Positions 1 through 9,466 are shown, counted from the first letter of the stretch. The stretch: 64,000 nt of DNA from Primorskyibacter marinus (GCF_003313245.1 NZ_QJSD01000014.1:7501-71500); one strand, 5' to 3'. Program-made: numbers and translations. Notes: generated from the sequence alone by a model not told the origin.

Positions 1-126
1 GCCCAATTTGTCGGCCATGACGGCGGGCCAGCGATGGTTGGGCGCAAACCGCGCGGCGTGCCCCAACTGGTGCAATGGCTTGGTGCCGTGACTGTTGCTG
101 TCGCCATAGACGAGGACGGTGGTCAT
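1..126 (-). CDS. SGNH/GDSL-type hydrolase, N-terminal fragment (cut by window edge)
   Basis: Only the first 42 residues are inside the window; the rest lies beyond position 1. The protein begins MTTVLVYGDSNSHG, which carries the block I motif GDS of SGNH hydrolases, where the Ser is the catalytic nucleophile. The following RFAPNHRWPAVMADKLG resembles the start of arylesterase-like family members. These enzymes hydrolyse esters or remove acyl groups; the substrate cannot be told from this fragment. No signal peptide is visible, so a cytoplasmic enzyme is likely. The family call is solid for the motif, weaker for function. Confidence 0.7.
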   Translation of the reverse strand, partial: MTTVLVYGDSNSHGTKPLHQLGHAARFAPNHRWPAVMADKLG

Positions 127-490
127 GCGCTTGCCTCTCTTGCTTTGTCTGCCGCGTGCAGCATTGGCGGCGAAGCGCGTCCTGTCCAGTCAGCAATTTC
201 ATCCAGATCTGAAGCCGCTGCATACTAAAAGCGATCTTGTCGCAAATCTGCGGCAGTCTGAAGTTTTAGGCAAATCCCAAGGATTGACCGCCACCATGCG
301 TTCAAAGGGGGTCGGCCTGAAACGTCACAACAGTCTTATGGCGCGGCAAGACGTGGCTGCGGATGCGTGAATGTTGCACGCAAGCCGTACCCAAGCAGGA
401 CATGACGAAATATGACTTTGCATGCATTTCGCCGCATTTTGCACGCAGGTTTCAGGCGGCGGCACCTGCAACGCTGCGACGGGCACCGGA
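127..490. other. Intergenic stretch without a supported gene
   Basis: This lies upstream of the SGNH hydrolase gene and downstream of rlmE, both read leftward. Short open frames exist on both strands but show no family resemblance, no good ribosome binding site and no clear codon bias. It presumably holds the hydrolase promoter; I could not pick out a convincing -35/-10 pair or a terminator. Confidence 0.5.
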
Positions 491-1204
491 TCAGTTCTGT
501 TCGCTGCCTCGAAACCCCGTCGCAACCACGAATTTTTCCGAGCTATCCGAGCGTGAAGATGGTGGCTTGACGTTCGCGACTTTGGTGAAGCGCTGCTTGA
601 GCAGCTTCTGAAGGTCGCCCTCTGCCCCGCCAGCCAGAACCTTGGCGACAAACGTGCCGCCCGGCGACAGCACATCAAAAGCGAAATACGCCGCAGCTTC
701 GCACAGGTGTATGATCCGCAAATGATCGGTCTGCTTGTGACCAGAGGAAGACGCCGCCATATCCGACATGACCACATCGGCCGAACCGCCCAGCCACTCG
801 CGCACCTGTGTGTCGGCATTTTCATCAAGAAAGTCGATGACGTGAATTTCCGCACCCGGGATCGGCTCGACCTCTTGAAGGTCGACGCCCAACACCGTGC
901 CAACCGCCTTGCCGGATTTCTCACCCAGCGCGTTCACCCGCTTGACGGCCACCTGACACCAGCCGCCGGGGGCACAGCCCAGATCGACGACCCGCGCGCC
1001 GGGCACCAGAAAGCGGTACTTTTCATCAAGCTCAAGGATCTTGAACGCGGCCCGGCCCCGGTATCCTTCGGCGGTCGCTCGCTTGACATAAGGATCGTTC
1101 AACTGCCGCTGAAGCCAGCGCGTCGAGGACAGCTTGCGGCCGCGCGCGCTTTTGACTTGGACTTTCAGATCGCGCTGTCCGCGCCCGGAGGTGTTCTTTG
1201 CCAT
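491..1204 (-). CDS. rlmE: 23S rRNA (uridine-2552-2'-O)-methyltransferase RlmE (FtsJ/RrmJ)
   Basis: A 237-residue FtsJ-family SAM-dependent methyltransferase, expected to methylate the ribose of U2552 in the 23S A-loop late in large-subunit assembly. The SAM-binding motif DLGCAPGGW is at about residues 74-82. The K-D-K-E catalytic tetrad can be placed at about K55 (RAAFKIL), D148 (MSDMAA), K188 (VAKVLAGG) and E223 (SSEKFVV). An upstream in-frame start would add 21 residues unlike the family, so [10 protein letters not shown] is chosen. It follows ppx/gppA on the same strand, a common alphaproteobacterial pairing, with a gap of about 270 bp. Confidence 0.93.
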   Translation of the reverse strand: MAKNTSGRGQRDLKVQVKSARGRKLSSTRWLQRQLNDPYVKRATAEGYRGRAAFKILELDEKYRFLVPGARVVDLGCAPGGWCQVAVKRVNALGEKSGKAVGTVLGVDLQEVEPIPGAEIHVIDFLDENADTQVREWLGGSADVVMSDMAASSSGHKQTDHLRIIHLCEAAAYFAFDVLSPGGTFVAKVLAGGAEGDLQKLLKQRFTKVANVKPPSSRSDSSEKFVVATGFRGSEQN

Positions 1205-1477
1205 GGGATCCGTTTCGTGCCGTTGCTGCGGGCGGCGCCCGTAAGAGGCTCCGGCATCCGGTGACATACTTTAAGAGGGTTGGGGGCGGATTTCAATCCG
1301 GCGCAATACGCTTAGACTTTGGATCAACATGCCCCCATCGTTCAAGGGTTTAGCACGCACATAACCTCCCCCCAGCCATGTCCGTCCGACTTGCGCCCGG
1401 CGTTCCGGACCGGGAACGGATTTCCGTCAAGCTTATACAAGACATATAAGAGTCCAACCACGCCGTGTCAGTGGCCG

Positions 1478-2590
1478 TCAGTAAGGTGCGTCTTCAAGCA
1501 CACCATGACTGCACATCTGCGCGTATAGAAGCCCTTCACGCAGACCTCGGTCCGCGACCGACAGCCTGTCGGTCGGCCAACACCGCAGCAAGGCTTGCAA
1601 GATCGCAGAGCCGGACATGATCAGAGCCTGCCTGTCCTGACCGATCCTTGGATCGCGGTAGCGCCCGGCGGGGCCAAGCTCCAGATAGCGGTTGATCACC
1701 TTCTCGATCTGGTCAGATGTCATGCGCAGCCCGTCAACCTTTGTCCGGTCATAGCGTTTCAGCCCCAGATGAGAGGCGGCAACCGTGGTGACGGTGCCAG
1801 AGGTGCCCACGATCTGAAACCCCTCACGCGCCTGTTCATCTTTGTAGGGGGCAAATTCGGCAAGGTTTTCCTCGAAGAACCAACTCATCAAGGCGTAACG
1901 CGCGGCATCATCCTCGACGTCCGAAAATTGGTCGCGCAGGGTGGCCACGCCAAGCGGCACGGATATCCAGTCCACGACCTTGGCGGCCGTAAACGGGCTG
2001 ACACTGGTGTGAAACCCGGCATGAAGCCGCATGATGGCGCGGGGCCGTTCGCGGTTCGGCACAGAGGACAGGTCAATCCACACCAGTTCTGTCGAGCCGC
2101 CCCCGATATCGACCACCAGCAACTGTTCGGTCTTGGTGGACACCAGCGGCGCACAGGAAATCACCGCCAGACGCGCCTCTTCTTCCGGCTGAATGACTTC
2201 AAGATCCAAGCCCGTCTCACGTTTGACTTGCCGGATAAAGTCGCGGGCGTTGGCGGCCCGCCGACATGCTTCTGTCGCCACAAGCCGCATGTGGCGCACC
2301 TCGTGGCGGGACAGCTTCTGGTGGCAGACGCGCAACGCCTGTATGGTCCGGTTCATGGACGCACGGCTAAGCCGCCCAGATCTTTCCAACCCAGAGCCGA
2401 GCTGAACCGACTTGGAAAAACTGTCTACAACGTGAAACTGGCTGCCCTTGGGCTGGGCAATCAGCATTCGACAACTGTTCGTGCCGAGATCCAGCGCGGC
2501 GTAAAGCTCGGATGGATCTGGCGGTTTGGGCGCGGACCATTCAACCGGTTTAGGGAATGCGCCCGCACCTTTGGGACGCTTTGGCGCCAT
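1478..2590 (-). CDS. Ppx/GppA family exopolyphosphatase / pppGpp phosphohydrolase
   Basis: A 370-residue member of the Ppx/GppA branch of the ASKHA (actin-like ATPase) superfamily. The phosphate-binding loop ALDLGTNSCR is at about residues 33-42. A second phosphate motif is VVDIGGGSTELVW and a third is the GTSGTVTT segment. These enzymes remove terminal phosphate from polyphosphate or pppGpp; sequence alone does not separate the two. It is near the length of single-catalytic-unit Ppx proteins, without the long C-terminal HD extension. The ATG start at 2590 has a GGAAAGG ribosome binding site upstream; a TTG 24 bases earlier is possible. Probably co-transcribed with rlmE. Confidence 0.88.
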   Translation of the reverse strand: MAPKRPKGAGAFPKPVEWSAPKPPDPSELYAALDLGTNSCRMLIAQPKGSQFHVVDSFSKSVQLGSGLERSGRLSRASMNRTIQALRVCHQKLSRHEVRHMRLVATEACRRAANARDFIRQVKRETGLDLEVIQPEEEARLAVISCAPLVSTKTEQLLVVDIGGGSTELVWIDLSSVPNRERPRAIMRLHAGFHTSVSPFTAAKVVDWISVPLGVATLRDQFSDVEDDAARYALMSWFFEENLAEFAPYKDEQAREGFQIVGTSGTVTTVAASHLGLKRYDRTKVDGLRMTSDQIEKVINRYLELGPAGRYRDPRIGQDRQALIMSGSAILQALLRCWPTDRLSVADRGLREGLLYAQMCSHGVLEDAPY

Positions 2591-2665
2591 GTGATGCGCC
2601 TTTCCGATTTTCAACTTGCTGTCACGATACGCAGCAAGCGCATGACCTGCAAGATTGTCGTGGCG

Positions 2666-3325
2666 CTACTTCAGTGGATTCTCGAAATAGTCGGACAGAT
2701 GTCTGTATTCATCCTCCAGCAGGGGCCGGATCGCGTCGATGGTTCGCGGTGCCAGATCATCCAGTGTCAGCTTCATCTCGGACGGGTTTTCGCGCCGCAT
2801 CTCGACCGGCTGCCCGGTGCGATCCGACAGATCACGCGCCAGTTGGCCCATCTCTTCGGTCTTGTAGACGCGGTCATATTGCAGCGGCCGCGGACCGATG
2901 AACAGTTCGGTTGCCAGACAGTGATGCTTGATGACCGATGACCCTTTCATGTATTCGGGCAGGTGCTGAAAGAAATAATCCGGGTCCGGATCGCGGCTGA
3001 GATGGGCAAATTCGGGACGGTCGCGCAACTTGCGGCTCATATGAAGGTCGCGCAGCTGCACCACCCGATTGGTGTAGACCGACAGCAGCCGTCGGACCGG
3101 ATCGCGCACCACGGTAAAGCGCCAGTGGTCCGACAGATTGTGCCATGTTCGCCGCCGATAACGCACCGTCGGATAGATCGCATGCCATGTCATCACCGTG
3201 ATCTCGTCCTCGGGCGGGATCGTGACGCCGGGATCAAGATGCGCAAGTGCTGCCTTGACCGAAGAGCACCCCGCCTTGGGCACAGCCATATAGGCGATCT
3301 TGTGCGCTGGAATGGCGATGACCAA
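2666..3325 (-). CDS. Sulfotransferase family 2-like protein
   Basis: A 219-residue cytosolic-type sulfotransferase fold. The 5'-phosphosulfate loop is PKAGCSSVK at about residues 16-24, and the 3'-phosphate motif FTVVRDPVRRLLSVY is at about 70-84 (R and S contact PAPS in family members). Such proteins move sulfate from PAPS to a carbohydrate or other hydroxyl, usually in surface polysaccharide. No acceptor can be inferred. The start is a TTG with an AGGA upstream; the next ATG would cut close to the PAPS loop. It stands alone with no sulfation or capsule genes next to it. Confidence 0.8.
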   Translation of the reverse strand: MVIAIPAHKIAYMAVPKAGCSSVKAALAHLDPGVTIPPEDEITVMTWHAIYPTVRYRRRTWHNLSDHWRFTVVRDPVRRLLSVYTNRVVQLRDLHMSRKLRDRPEFAHLSRDPDPDYFFQHLPEYMKGSSVIKHHCLATELFIGPRPLQYDRVYKTEEMGQLARDLSDRTGQPVEMRRENPSEMKLTLDDLAPRTIDAIRPLLEDEYRHLSDYFENPLK

Positions 3326-3608
3326 AGGGGTGTTCCTGCATGCTGCCTGACGCCACGCCGTTTCCCGACTGTGGCTCTTCGCGCGGCACTATCCGCATAT
3401 CGCGGTGCAGGGTCAAGCGGTGCCTGACCGCCTAACATGAGCAACGCTCATCATTTGCCCCCGGTTATTTCATCGCCCCGCCACTGGCCCCTGCCCGCCC
3501 CCAGCCGTAAGGTGGCGGCGTCGCTCAAAGCGTCACAAATGTCGAAAAACGTCGCCGGGATGCTGCGCCGGTGAATTACAGATGCCTAACTGGTCCGAGG
3601 ATTCGAAA

Positions 3609-3905
3609 ATGCCCGATGTCACTATCGTCTACTGGCGCGACATTCCTGCGCAAGTCATCGTTGGCAAGGGCCGTCGCGGGGCGAAGGCGCAACTACCCGA
3701 ACGGTTCGAACAAGCCATTGACCGTGCGGCGATGAAATCCGGCGCAGCAGGAACGGATGACTACCTTGCGGAATGGCGCAAGGCGGCCCCCTATCCTGTC
3801 GAGGGCGCATCGGAAGAGGTGCTGGCCGCAGAGGTCGCGCGTCTGGATGCCGAATATGACCGGGACCGCATCAAGCAACTGATCGACAATAATGGTCGGG
3901 CATGA
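3609..3905 (+). CDS. Small virulence-factor-domain protein linked to one-carbon genes
   Basis: A 98-residue soluble protein beginning MPDVTIVYWRDIPAQVIVGK, which I assign to the family labelled virulence factor (PF13769). The label does not describe a known activity. The start at 3609 is chosen because GAGG lies 8 bases upstream; an earlier ATG at 3582 lacks this. Its stop overlaps an ATG 5' of the MetF-like gene (ATGA at 3902), so the genes are probably translationally coupled. That context suggests a role in methyl-folate or corrinoid chemistry, not pathogenesis. No catalytic motif is visible; rich in acidic and basic residues, no membrane segment. Confidence 0.75.
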   Translation: MPDVTIVYWRDIPAQVIVGKGRRGAKAQLPERFEQAIDRAAMKSGAAGTDDYLAEWRKAAPYPVEGASEEVLAAEVARLDAEYDRDRIKQLIDNNGRA

Positions 3906-3931
3906 GCCCAGCCAAGCTTTGGGAGGCCGCA

Positions 3932-4855
3932 ATGGCGCTATTGAATTTCCGCAAGAAGGCTGACGCACCGCCCGGAGCCTCGCCCGAGGTTCAGGCGTTT
4001 CTGCAAGGCTATTCGATCGAGGTGATGCCGCGCACCGCCGAAAAGGTCGAGAATTTCCGCGATCATTTGCCGGAAGGCACGCGCGTCTATATCGCCCATA
4101 TCGACGGCACGGATATTGCCGACATGGTTGCGACGGCCGCACGGCTGGCGCGCGATGGCTATAACGTCATGCCGCATTTTCCGGCCCGGATCATCAAGGA
4201 TCAGGCAACGCTTGCAGACTGGATCGCGCGCTATCAGGGCGAGGCGGGCGTCACACAGGCGTTGCTACTGGCTGGCGGTGTCTCGCAGCCTGTGGGATCG
4301 TTTGACAGCTCCATGCAGCTTTTGGAAACCGGGCTGTTCGACAAGGCAGGCTTTACCCGTCTGCATGTGGCCGGCCACCCCGAAGGCAACCGCGACATCG
4401 ATCCCGATGGCAGCATGAGTAACGTTTCCGAAGCGCTTGTCTGGAAACAGAAATTTAGCGAACGGACAGATGCAAAGATGGCTCTCTCCACGCAATTCGC
4501 CTTTGACCCCGACCCGATCATCGCCTGGGCCGACGGGCTGAAGGAGGCGGGCATCGACCTGCCCATCCATATCGGCATTGCCGGTCCTGCAAAGCTTCAG
4601 ACCCTCATCAAATTCGCCATTGCCTGCGGTGTCGGGCCGTCCCTGAAGGTTCTTCAGAAACGCGCCATGGACGTGACGAAATTGCTTCTTCCCTACGAGC
4701 CGACCGACGTGATCGCCAAGCTGGCCGCGCACAAGGCCGCACATCCCGATTTCAATATCGAGCAAGTGCATTTCTTCCCGCTGGGCGGGATCAAGGCAAA
4801 TGCCGACTGGGCCACCCAAAACGGTGGCGACGCCACCAAACCAGCCAATAGCTGA
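3932..4855 (+). CDS. Methylenetetrahydrofolate reductase-like protein (divergent MetF family)
   Basis: A 307-residue TIM-barrel protein that keeps landmarks of MetF in altered form: SIEVMPR near the N-terminus (FEFFPPR in MetF), a PHFPAR strand, LLLAGG, HVAGHPEGNRDID (the family's YPE region), and STQFAFD (TQFFFD). Members reduce 5,10-methylene-H4folate to 5-methyl-H4folate with FAD. Divergence from classical MetF is obvious, so the direction and electron donor are open. A GGGAGG ribosome binding site precedes the ATG at 3932; the coupled ATG at 3902 would add ten residues. The next gene consumes or makes methyl-H4folate, supporting the assignment. Confidence 0.82.
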   Translation: MALLNFRKKADAPPGASPEVQAFLQGYSIEVMPRTAEKVENFRDHLPEGTRVYIAHIDGTDIADMVATAARLARDGYNVMPHFPARIIKDQATLADWIARYQGEAGVTQALLLAGGVSQPVGSFDSSMQLLETGLFDKAGFTRLHVAGHPEGNRDIDPDGSMSNVSEALVWKQKFSERTDAKMALSTQFAFDPDPIIAWADGLKEAGIDLPIHIGIAGPAKLQTLIKFAIACGVGPSLKVLQKRAMDVTKLLLPYEPTDVIAKLAAHKAAHPDFNIEQVHFFPLGGIKANADWATQNGGDATKPANS

Positions 4856-4865
4856 AAGGTTAAGA

Positions 4866-5939
4866 ATGACTCGTACCATCGTTGAATCCAAAACAAAAAC
4901 CGCCGTCATAGGATTTGACGAACCGTTCTGCGTGATCGGCGAGCGGATCAATCCCACGGGCCGCAAGATCCTGTCCGAAGAGCTTGAGCGCGATGACTTT
5001 TCCCGCGTCGAGGCCGATGCGATTGCACAGGCCGCTGCGGGTGCCAACATCCTGGACGTGAACTCGGGGGCCGTCTTTTCCAACAAGATGGCCGACGATC
5101 CGCGCTATGCCGACAACAACTTTGTCGAGCCGATGCTGATGCCGGAAATGATCCGCCGCATTCAGGCCGTGACCGATACGCCGCTCTGCATCGACAGCTC
5201 GGTGCCCGGTGCATTGAAAGCCGGGCTTGAGGCCTGCGAGGGGCGCCCGCTTCTCAACTCTGTCACCGGCGAGGAAGAGCGCCTGGAAATGGTGCTGCCT
5301 CTGGTCAAGCAATACAATGTGCCCGTGGTCGCGATCTCTAACGACGACACCGGCATTTCCGAAGATCCCGACGTGCGCTTTGCCGTGGCCAAGAAGATCG
5401 TCGAACGCGCTGCGGATTTCGGCATCCCTGCGCATGACATCGTGGTCGATCCGCTGGTCATGCCGATCGGCGCGATGGCCACCGCGGGCCTTCAGGTCTT
5501 TGCGCTGGTGCGGCGCCTGCGTGATGAGCTGGGCGTAAACACCACATGCGGTGCCTCCAATGTCAGCTTTGGCTTGCCCAACCGCCACGGGATCAACAAC
5601 GCCTTTTTGCCGATGGCGATGGGCGCAGGCATGACCTCCGCGATCATGAACCCGGTGGCCGTGGCGGTGAACCAAACCAAGATCGCCGAGAAAAAGGCGC
5701 AGGTCATGGCCGCAGGCATCATTCTGCCCGACGATATTGACGACGAAACCTTCGTGACGCTTTTCGGCCTCGGCTCCACCCTGCCCCGTCCGGGCAAGGA
5801 GATGGAGGCAATCCGCGCCGCCAACCTGTTGACCAACAATGATGCGCATGGCGGATCGTGGATCCAGTTCAACAAGGTCGGCGCCAGCGCAGGCGAGGCA
5901 ACCTCGGGTCGTCGCGGTGGGCGCCGCCGCCGCGCCTGA
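4866..5939 (+). CDS. Methyltetrahydrofolate:corrinoid methyltransferase (pterin-binding domain)
   Basis: A 357-residue DHPS-like barrel of the MeTr/AcsE/MtrH type. Visible pterin-site motifs include IGERINPTGR near residue 24, ILDVNSGA, LCIDSSVPGAL, VVAISNDDTG, VVDPLVMP and GASNVSFGLP. It should move a methyl group between methyl-H4folate and a Co(I) corrinoid protein, as the middle domain of MetH does. No corrinoid-binding or homocysteine domain is fused, so it must work with separate partners not in this window. The C-terminus is an odd arginine-rich tail (SGRRGGRRRRA). It sits 10 bases after the MetF-like gene. I know of split methionine synthases reported in Phaeobacter; this could be such a part, or a methylamine/betaine demethylation component. 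Confidence 0.87.
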   Translation: MTRTIVESKTKTAVIGFDEPFCVIGERINPTGRKILSEELERDDFSRVEADAIAQAAAGANILDVNSGAVFSNKMADDPRYADNNFVEPMLMPEMIRRIQAVTDTPLCIDSSVPGALKAGLEACEGRPLLNSVTGEEERLEMVLPLVKQYNVPVVAISNDDTGISEDPDVRFAVAKKIVERAADFGIPAHDIVVDPLVMPIGAMATAGLQVFALVRRLRDELGVNTTCGASNVSFGLPNRHGINNAFLPMAMGAGMTSAIMNPVAVAVNQTKIAEKKAQVMAAGIILPDDIDDETFVTLFGLGSTLPRPGKEMEAIRAANLLTNNDAHGGSWIQFNKVGASAGEATSGRRGGRRRRA

Positions 5940-6130
5940 TCGGCAGTCAGGGTCGCAATCAAAGGGTCTGCGGGTGTCGTCTCGCGGGCCTTTTGCCATC
6001 ACATACCAAACCGACATCCTGCGCCTATTGGACGGAAATCCGTCCCTTCTGACGCGCACCCGACATTGCCCGCAGCCGCCCGCGCTGCTACGGACCTGAG
6101 CAGAACACGTTCAGCCGGAGAAAATGGCGC

Positions 6131-7264
6131 ATGCGCACGGCAATTGTCACAGGCGAATATTATATCGGCGGCGAAACCTTCATAAACCGCCACATCCAGC
6201 ACCTGTTCGGCGGCGATACCGTGGTCGTCTGCGGGCGTTTTCACGGTGAAAACCCCTATGACAAGGCATGGTTTGCGCGGCGCGAAAAACCCACGACCGC
6301 GGACCTGCTGACAGCGCCATACTGGATGCTGCACAACCGGATCGTGCACAACACATCGCGCCTGCCCTTCGGCAAGGCCAAGCGTGATCTGGCGGATTTT
6401 CTGCGTGCGCAGAAGGTCGAGCTTATCCTTGCAGAATTTGGCACTCAGGCGCTTGCAATGGCGCCGATCGCCAATGAGCTGGGCCTGCCGGTCTTCACTT
6501 ATTTCCGCGGCACGGATGCGTCCAAGGCGATCCAGACCGAACGCATGCGAGAGGCTTACCGCCGGATGATGCCGCGCCTTGATGGCGTGTTTTCGGTCTC
6601 GCAATTTCTGTTGGATAATCTGGCAAAACACAACATTCGCCACCTCAATTCCACGGTGATCCCATCAGGCGTCGATGTCAGGCAATTCGTGCCGGGGCAG
6701 AAGCAACCGTTTAGCTGTCTGGCCGTCGGGCGCTTTGTCGAGAAAAAGGCACCGCTGACGACGCTGCGCAGCTTTGCCGAGGCGACGCATGATCTGCCAG
6801 ATGCGCATCTGGATTTCATCGGCGACGGCCCCCTTCTGGACGATGCAAAAAAGCTGGCCAACGATCTGGACGCAACGCCCCGCGTCAGCTTTCACGGCAG
6901 CCAGCCGCATGCGTTTGTGCGGGGCAAACTGGCCACCGCGCAGTTTTTCCTGCAACATTCGATCACGGCGGCCAATGGCAACACCGAAGGCCTGCCGACC
7001 GCGATCCAAGAGGCGATGGCCTGTGGATGCGTCACTGTTTCAACCCGCCATGCCGGGATTCCGGAAGCGATTGACGAGGGCAGCACCGGCTGGCTGGTGG
7101 AGGAACACGACGCGGCAGGTTTTACCGCCGCCATTCGCCGCGCAATGCAAGCCCCCGACCTGCCACAGATGGCAACCCGCGCCCGCCAAGTGGCCGAGCA
7201 GCGCTTTGACAATGATGTGCTGCTCAAGAAACTGGAAACCAGGATTCGCGCAACACTGGCCTGA
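6131..7264 (+). CDS. Glycosyltransferase family 4 (GT-B fold)
   Basis: A 377-residue GT-B glycosyltransferase. The C-terminal half has VAVGRFVEKKAP at the domain boundary, FIGDGPLLDDAK, VSFHGSQP and the nucleotide-sugar motif NTEGLPTAIQEAMACG (E-x7-E), followed by VSTRHAGIPEAIDEGSTGWL. The N-terminal acceptor domain starts MRTAIVTGEYYIGGETFINRH, similar to polysaccharide glycosyltransferases that recognise an incoming chain. No signal peptide or membrane segment is visible; it probably acts on the inner face of the membrane in cell-surface polysaccharide synthesis. No other polysaccharide genes adjoin it, so the acceptor is unknown. Confidence 0.88.
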   Translation: MRTAIVTGEYYIGGETFINRHIQHLFGGDTVVVCGRFHGENPYDKAWFARREKPTTADLLTAPYWMLHNRIVHNTSRLPFGKAKRDLADFLRAQKVELILAEFGTQALAMAPIANELGLPVFTYFRGTDASKAIQTERMREAYRRMMPRLDGVFSVSQFLLDNLAKHNIRHLNSTVIPSGVDVRQFVPGQKQPFSCLAVGRFVEKKAPLTTLRSFAEATHDLPDAHLDFIGDGPLLDDAKKLANDLDATPRVSFHGSQPHAFVRGKLATAQFFLQHSITAANGNTEGLPTAIQEAMACGCVTVSTRHAGIPEAIDEGSTGWLVEEHDAAGFTAAIRRAMQAPDLPQMATRARQVAEQRFDNDVLLKKLETRIRATLA

Positions 7265-7276
7265 AAGGTCAGTGCC

Positions 7277-7693
7277 CTATTCGCGCGACAGGATGTTCAA
7301 CGTCAGGGGACAAGGTGTCCCGTCGTAGAATGCACGAAGGATGTCATCGAATACTGCGTGCTCTTTGCCTTGCGCTGCAAAGAGCGTCGCCGAGGACCGA
7401 AGTTTCAGAGCGTCCACCTTTCCCAGGATCTGGATCGGCGGGGTGCCTTCGTGCTGCAACATCGCGCGTGAAATCTCTATCAGCCGGGCGCTCAACACCG
7501 GATGGGCCAGATAGGCCGCAGCTTCGGCACCGTCGCGAATCCCGAAAATTTCCGAAGTTTGCGACCGGCCCAAGGAAGCAAGCTGAGGAAAGATAAACCA
7601 CATCCAATGCGTCGTCTTCTTGCCGTTGCGAACCTCGGCCAGCGCGACGGGGTAAGTCTGTGCCTGTACTTTCAGGAACCTGTCCAGCGACAT
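7277..7693 (-). CDS. DUF1810 family protein
   Basis: A 138-residue protein with the DUF1810 signature: MSLDRFLKVQAQTYPVALAEV at the start, then KKTTHWMWFIFPQLASLG, LAHPVLSARLIEI and the ending DGTPCPLTLNIL. The family is small, soluble and all-helical by prediction, and has no settled biochemical function. It converges with the glycosyltransferase gene with 12 bases between stops. The full family length is present. Confidence 0.85.
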   Translation of the reverse strand: MSLDRFLKVQAQTYPVALAEVRNGKKTTHWMWFIFPQLASLGRSQTSEIFGIRDGAEAAAYLAHPVLSARLIEISRAMLQHEGTPPIQILGKVDALKLRSSATLFAAQGKEHAVFDDILRAFYDGTPCPLTLNILSRE

Positions 7694-8132
7694 TGACGTC
7701 TTCCACTATTCCACAATCACCGGTAGAGTAGCGCGATTGGCACCGCTGTGAATGGAAAAAATCGCGACATTTGGCAGATGCTGACCATTAGCATTAGAAA
7801 ACACCACGAGTGCAGTGAATTTTAAAGGTAAATTGGCGATATTGACGAACACGCATCGGCGGATTCCGACCAATCGGATTAGAATGCAGGATAAATAGCG
7901 CGCGAGACCATGTCAGATCGGCTTTGAGCATTCGGTGCGGGCGGAAGTTCGCGGCAGATCGGCCGTCAGGAAAACGGCAGACCCGCATCTTTCGACGTTT
8001 GCGCAACGCCCCCGGCGCATCTGGCCTACAGCCACGCTTCACCGTGGGCGCGCCAAAGGCTTGCCAAGCGCAAGCCCGCGCCATAGGTCCAGAACAGTCG
8101 CGTCCCTCACCTTAGAAGCGGTTTGATCCTCT
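7694..8132. other. Intergenic stretch, lower GC, no supported gene
   Basis: This 439-base gap lies between the divergent DUF1810 and Kdo transferase-like genes. The part from about 7700 to 7900 is clearly more AT-rich than the neighbours and probably contains promoters in both directions. Open frames of up to 96 codons exist on the minus strand but resemble nothing I know and lack a ribosome binding site. No tRNA, strong hairpin or repeat was seen. Confidence 0.45.
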
Positions 8133-9359
8133 GTGTTTTTGTACCGTATCCTCATGGCTCTTGCGTCCGTTGCGCTGTTGGTCCGCCCGTGTCTGCGGGG
8201 CGATTGGGCACTTGTGTCCGACCGTCTGGGGCGCGGCCCGGCCACGTCCGGCCCGCACCTGTGGTTGCACGCCGCCTCTAACGGAGAACTGGCATCAGCG
8301 CGCGGCTTGATCGAACATGCTCTGACCGTACGGCCCGATATGGGCGTGGTGGTCACATGCAACACCGCCACCGCAGTCACGCTCGCACGGTCCTGGGGGA
8401 TCAGCAGGCTTCACGTCCGCCTTGCCCCTCTTGATCTTGGCCACATCAACCGGCGCATGCTGCGGCGATGGGACGTTCAGTTGCATATTACAATGGAATC
8501 AGAGCTTTGGCCCGACAGGGTGATGCGCTGCGCTGCCGCAGGCATACCAGTGGCGATCTTCGGCGCGCGCCTGACAAAACGCACCGCGCGGGGCTGGGCA
8601 CGGTTCGGGAGATTGGCCCGCAAGGTGCTGGGGCGTATCAGCTACCTTTCCGCGCAGGACAGCCGGTCCCTGGCACGGCTCCGGGCGTTGGGGTTGCAAG
8701 CCTCTGCCGTGGGTCCGGTGCTGGATCTCAAGGCCAGCTACACCCCACCGCAGGATCTGACACCCGACGCCACCCTGCGCGCCAGCTTTCCGCGCGCGCA
8801 GACCTGGCTGGCAGCCTCTACCCATCCGGGCGACGAGGCGGTGGTGATCGCAGCCCATCTCGCGGCCCGCGCGGCCCGGCCCGGTCTGCGTCTGATCATA
8901 GCACCACGACATCCCGCGCGCGGTGCCGGGATTGCCGAAACCCTGACAGCGGCGGGCCTGAAATTCGCGCAGCGCAGCCGGTCTGACGCAAGCGACAAAG
9001 AGGTCTTGCTTGCCGATACGATGGGCGAAATGGCACTGTGGTATGCGGTTGCAGGCACGGTTTTCATCGGCGGCACGCTCAGCGATCGCGGTGGACACAC
9101 GCCATACGAACCCTCAGCCTTTGGCGCGGCACTGATCCACGGACCGGATGTTGACAACTTTTCGTCGGCCTTCGGTCGGCTGCAACGCGCACGGGCCTCG
9201 ATCTGCATCGCCAATGCCGAGGAGCTGGCAAAGGCGCTTTGCGATTTGGACACGACCGCCTCACAGGCCGAATTCGGCGCGGCCGCTCAGGCTGCCCTGA
9301 TGCAGGGCGACGCTTTGAAGCAAGTGAAAGCGGTTCTCGGGCGCTTGTTGACGGGCTGA
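8133..9359 (+). CDS. waaA: 3-deoxy-D-manno-octulosonic acid (Kdo) transferase-like protein
   Basis: A 408-residue GT-B protein of the WaaA/KdtA family, which adds Kdo to lipid A precursor at the cytoplasmic face of the inner membrane. Landmarks are an N-terminal hydrophobic anchor, LWLHAASNGELASARGLIE (family HAASVGE with the catalytic Glu), MESELWP, AASTHPGDE, and the C-terminal VFIGGTLSDRGGHTPYEPSAFG. The block VGE reads NGE here and the protein is slightly short, so it is a divergent member. The start is uncertain: GTG at 8133 is used, but TTG at 8139 or ATG at 8154 are possible, and no strong ribosome binding site is present. Confidence 0.82.
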   Translation: MFLYRILMALASVALLVRPCLRGDWALVSDRLGRGPATSGPHLWLHAASNGELASARGLIEHALTVRPDMGVVVTCNTATAVTLARSWGISRLHVRLAPLDLGHINRRMLRRWDVQLHITMESELWPDRVMRCAAAGIPVAIFGARLTKRTARGWARFGRLARKVLGRISYLSAQDSRSLARLRALGLQASAVGPVLDLKASYTPPQDLTPDATLRASFPRAQTWLAASTHPGDEAVVIAAHLAARAARPGLRLIIAPRHPARGAGIAETLTAAGLKFAQRSRSDASDKEVLLADTMGEMALWYAVAGTVFIGGTLSDRGGHTPYEPSAFGAALIHGPDVDNFSSAFGRLQRARASICIANAEELAKALCDLDTTASQAEFGAAAQAALMQGDALKQVKAVLGRLLTG

Positions 9360-9466
9360 GCCAAAACGCGGGTTTCGCCAAATATCGGGCGCGGCAAATC
9401 TCTGGTCTGGTCAAGTCGGAATTTGACCTCTACCCTTCTTTCAAATGCTGATACGATGGTTCCCGG

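Noticed and set aside
3609-3905. Pathogenicity role of the virulence-factor-domain protein
   Set aside because: The family name is historical; the operon context is one-carbon metabolism.
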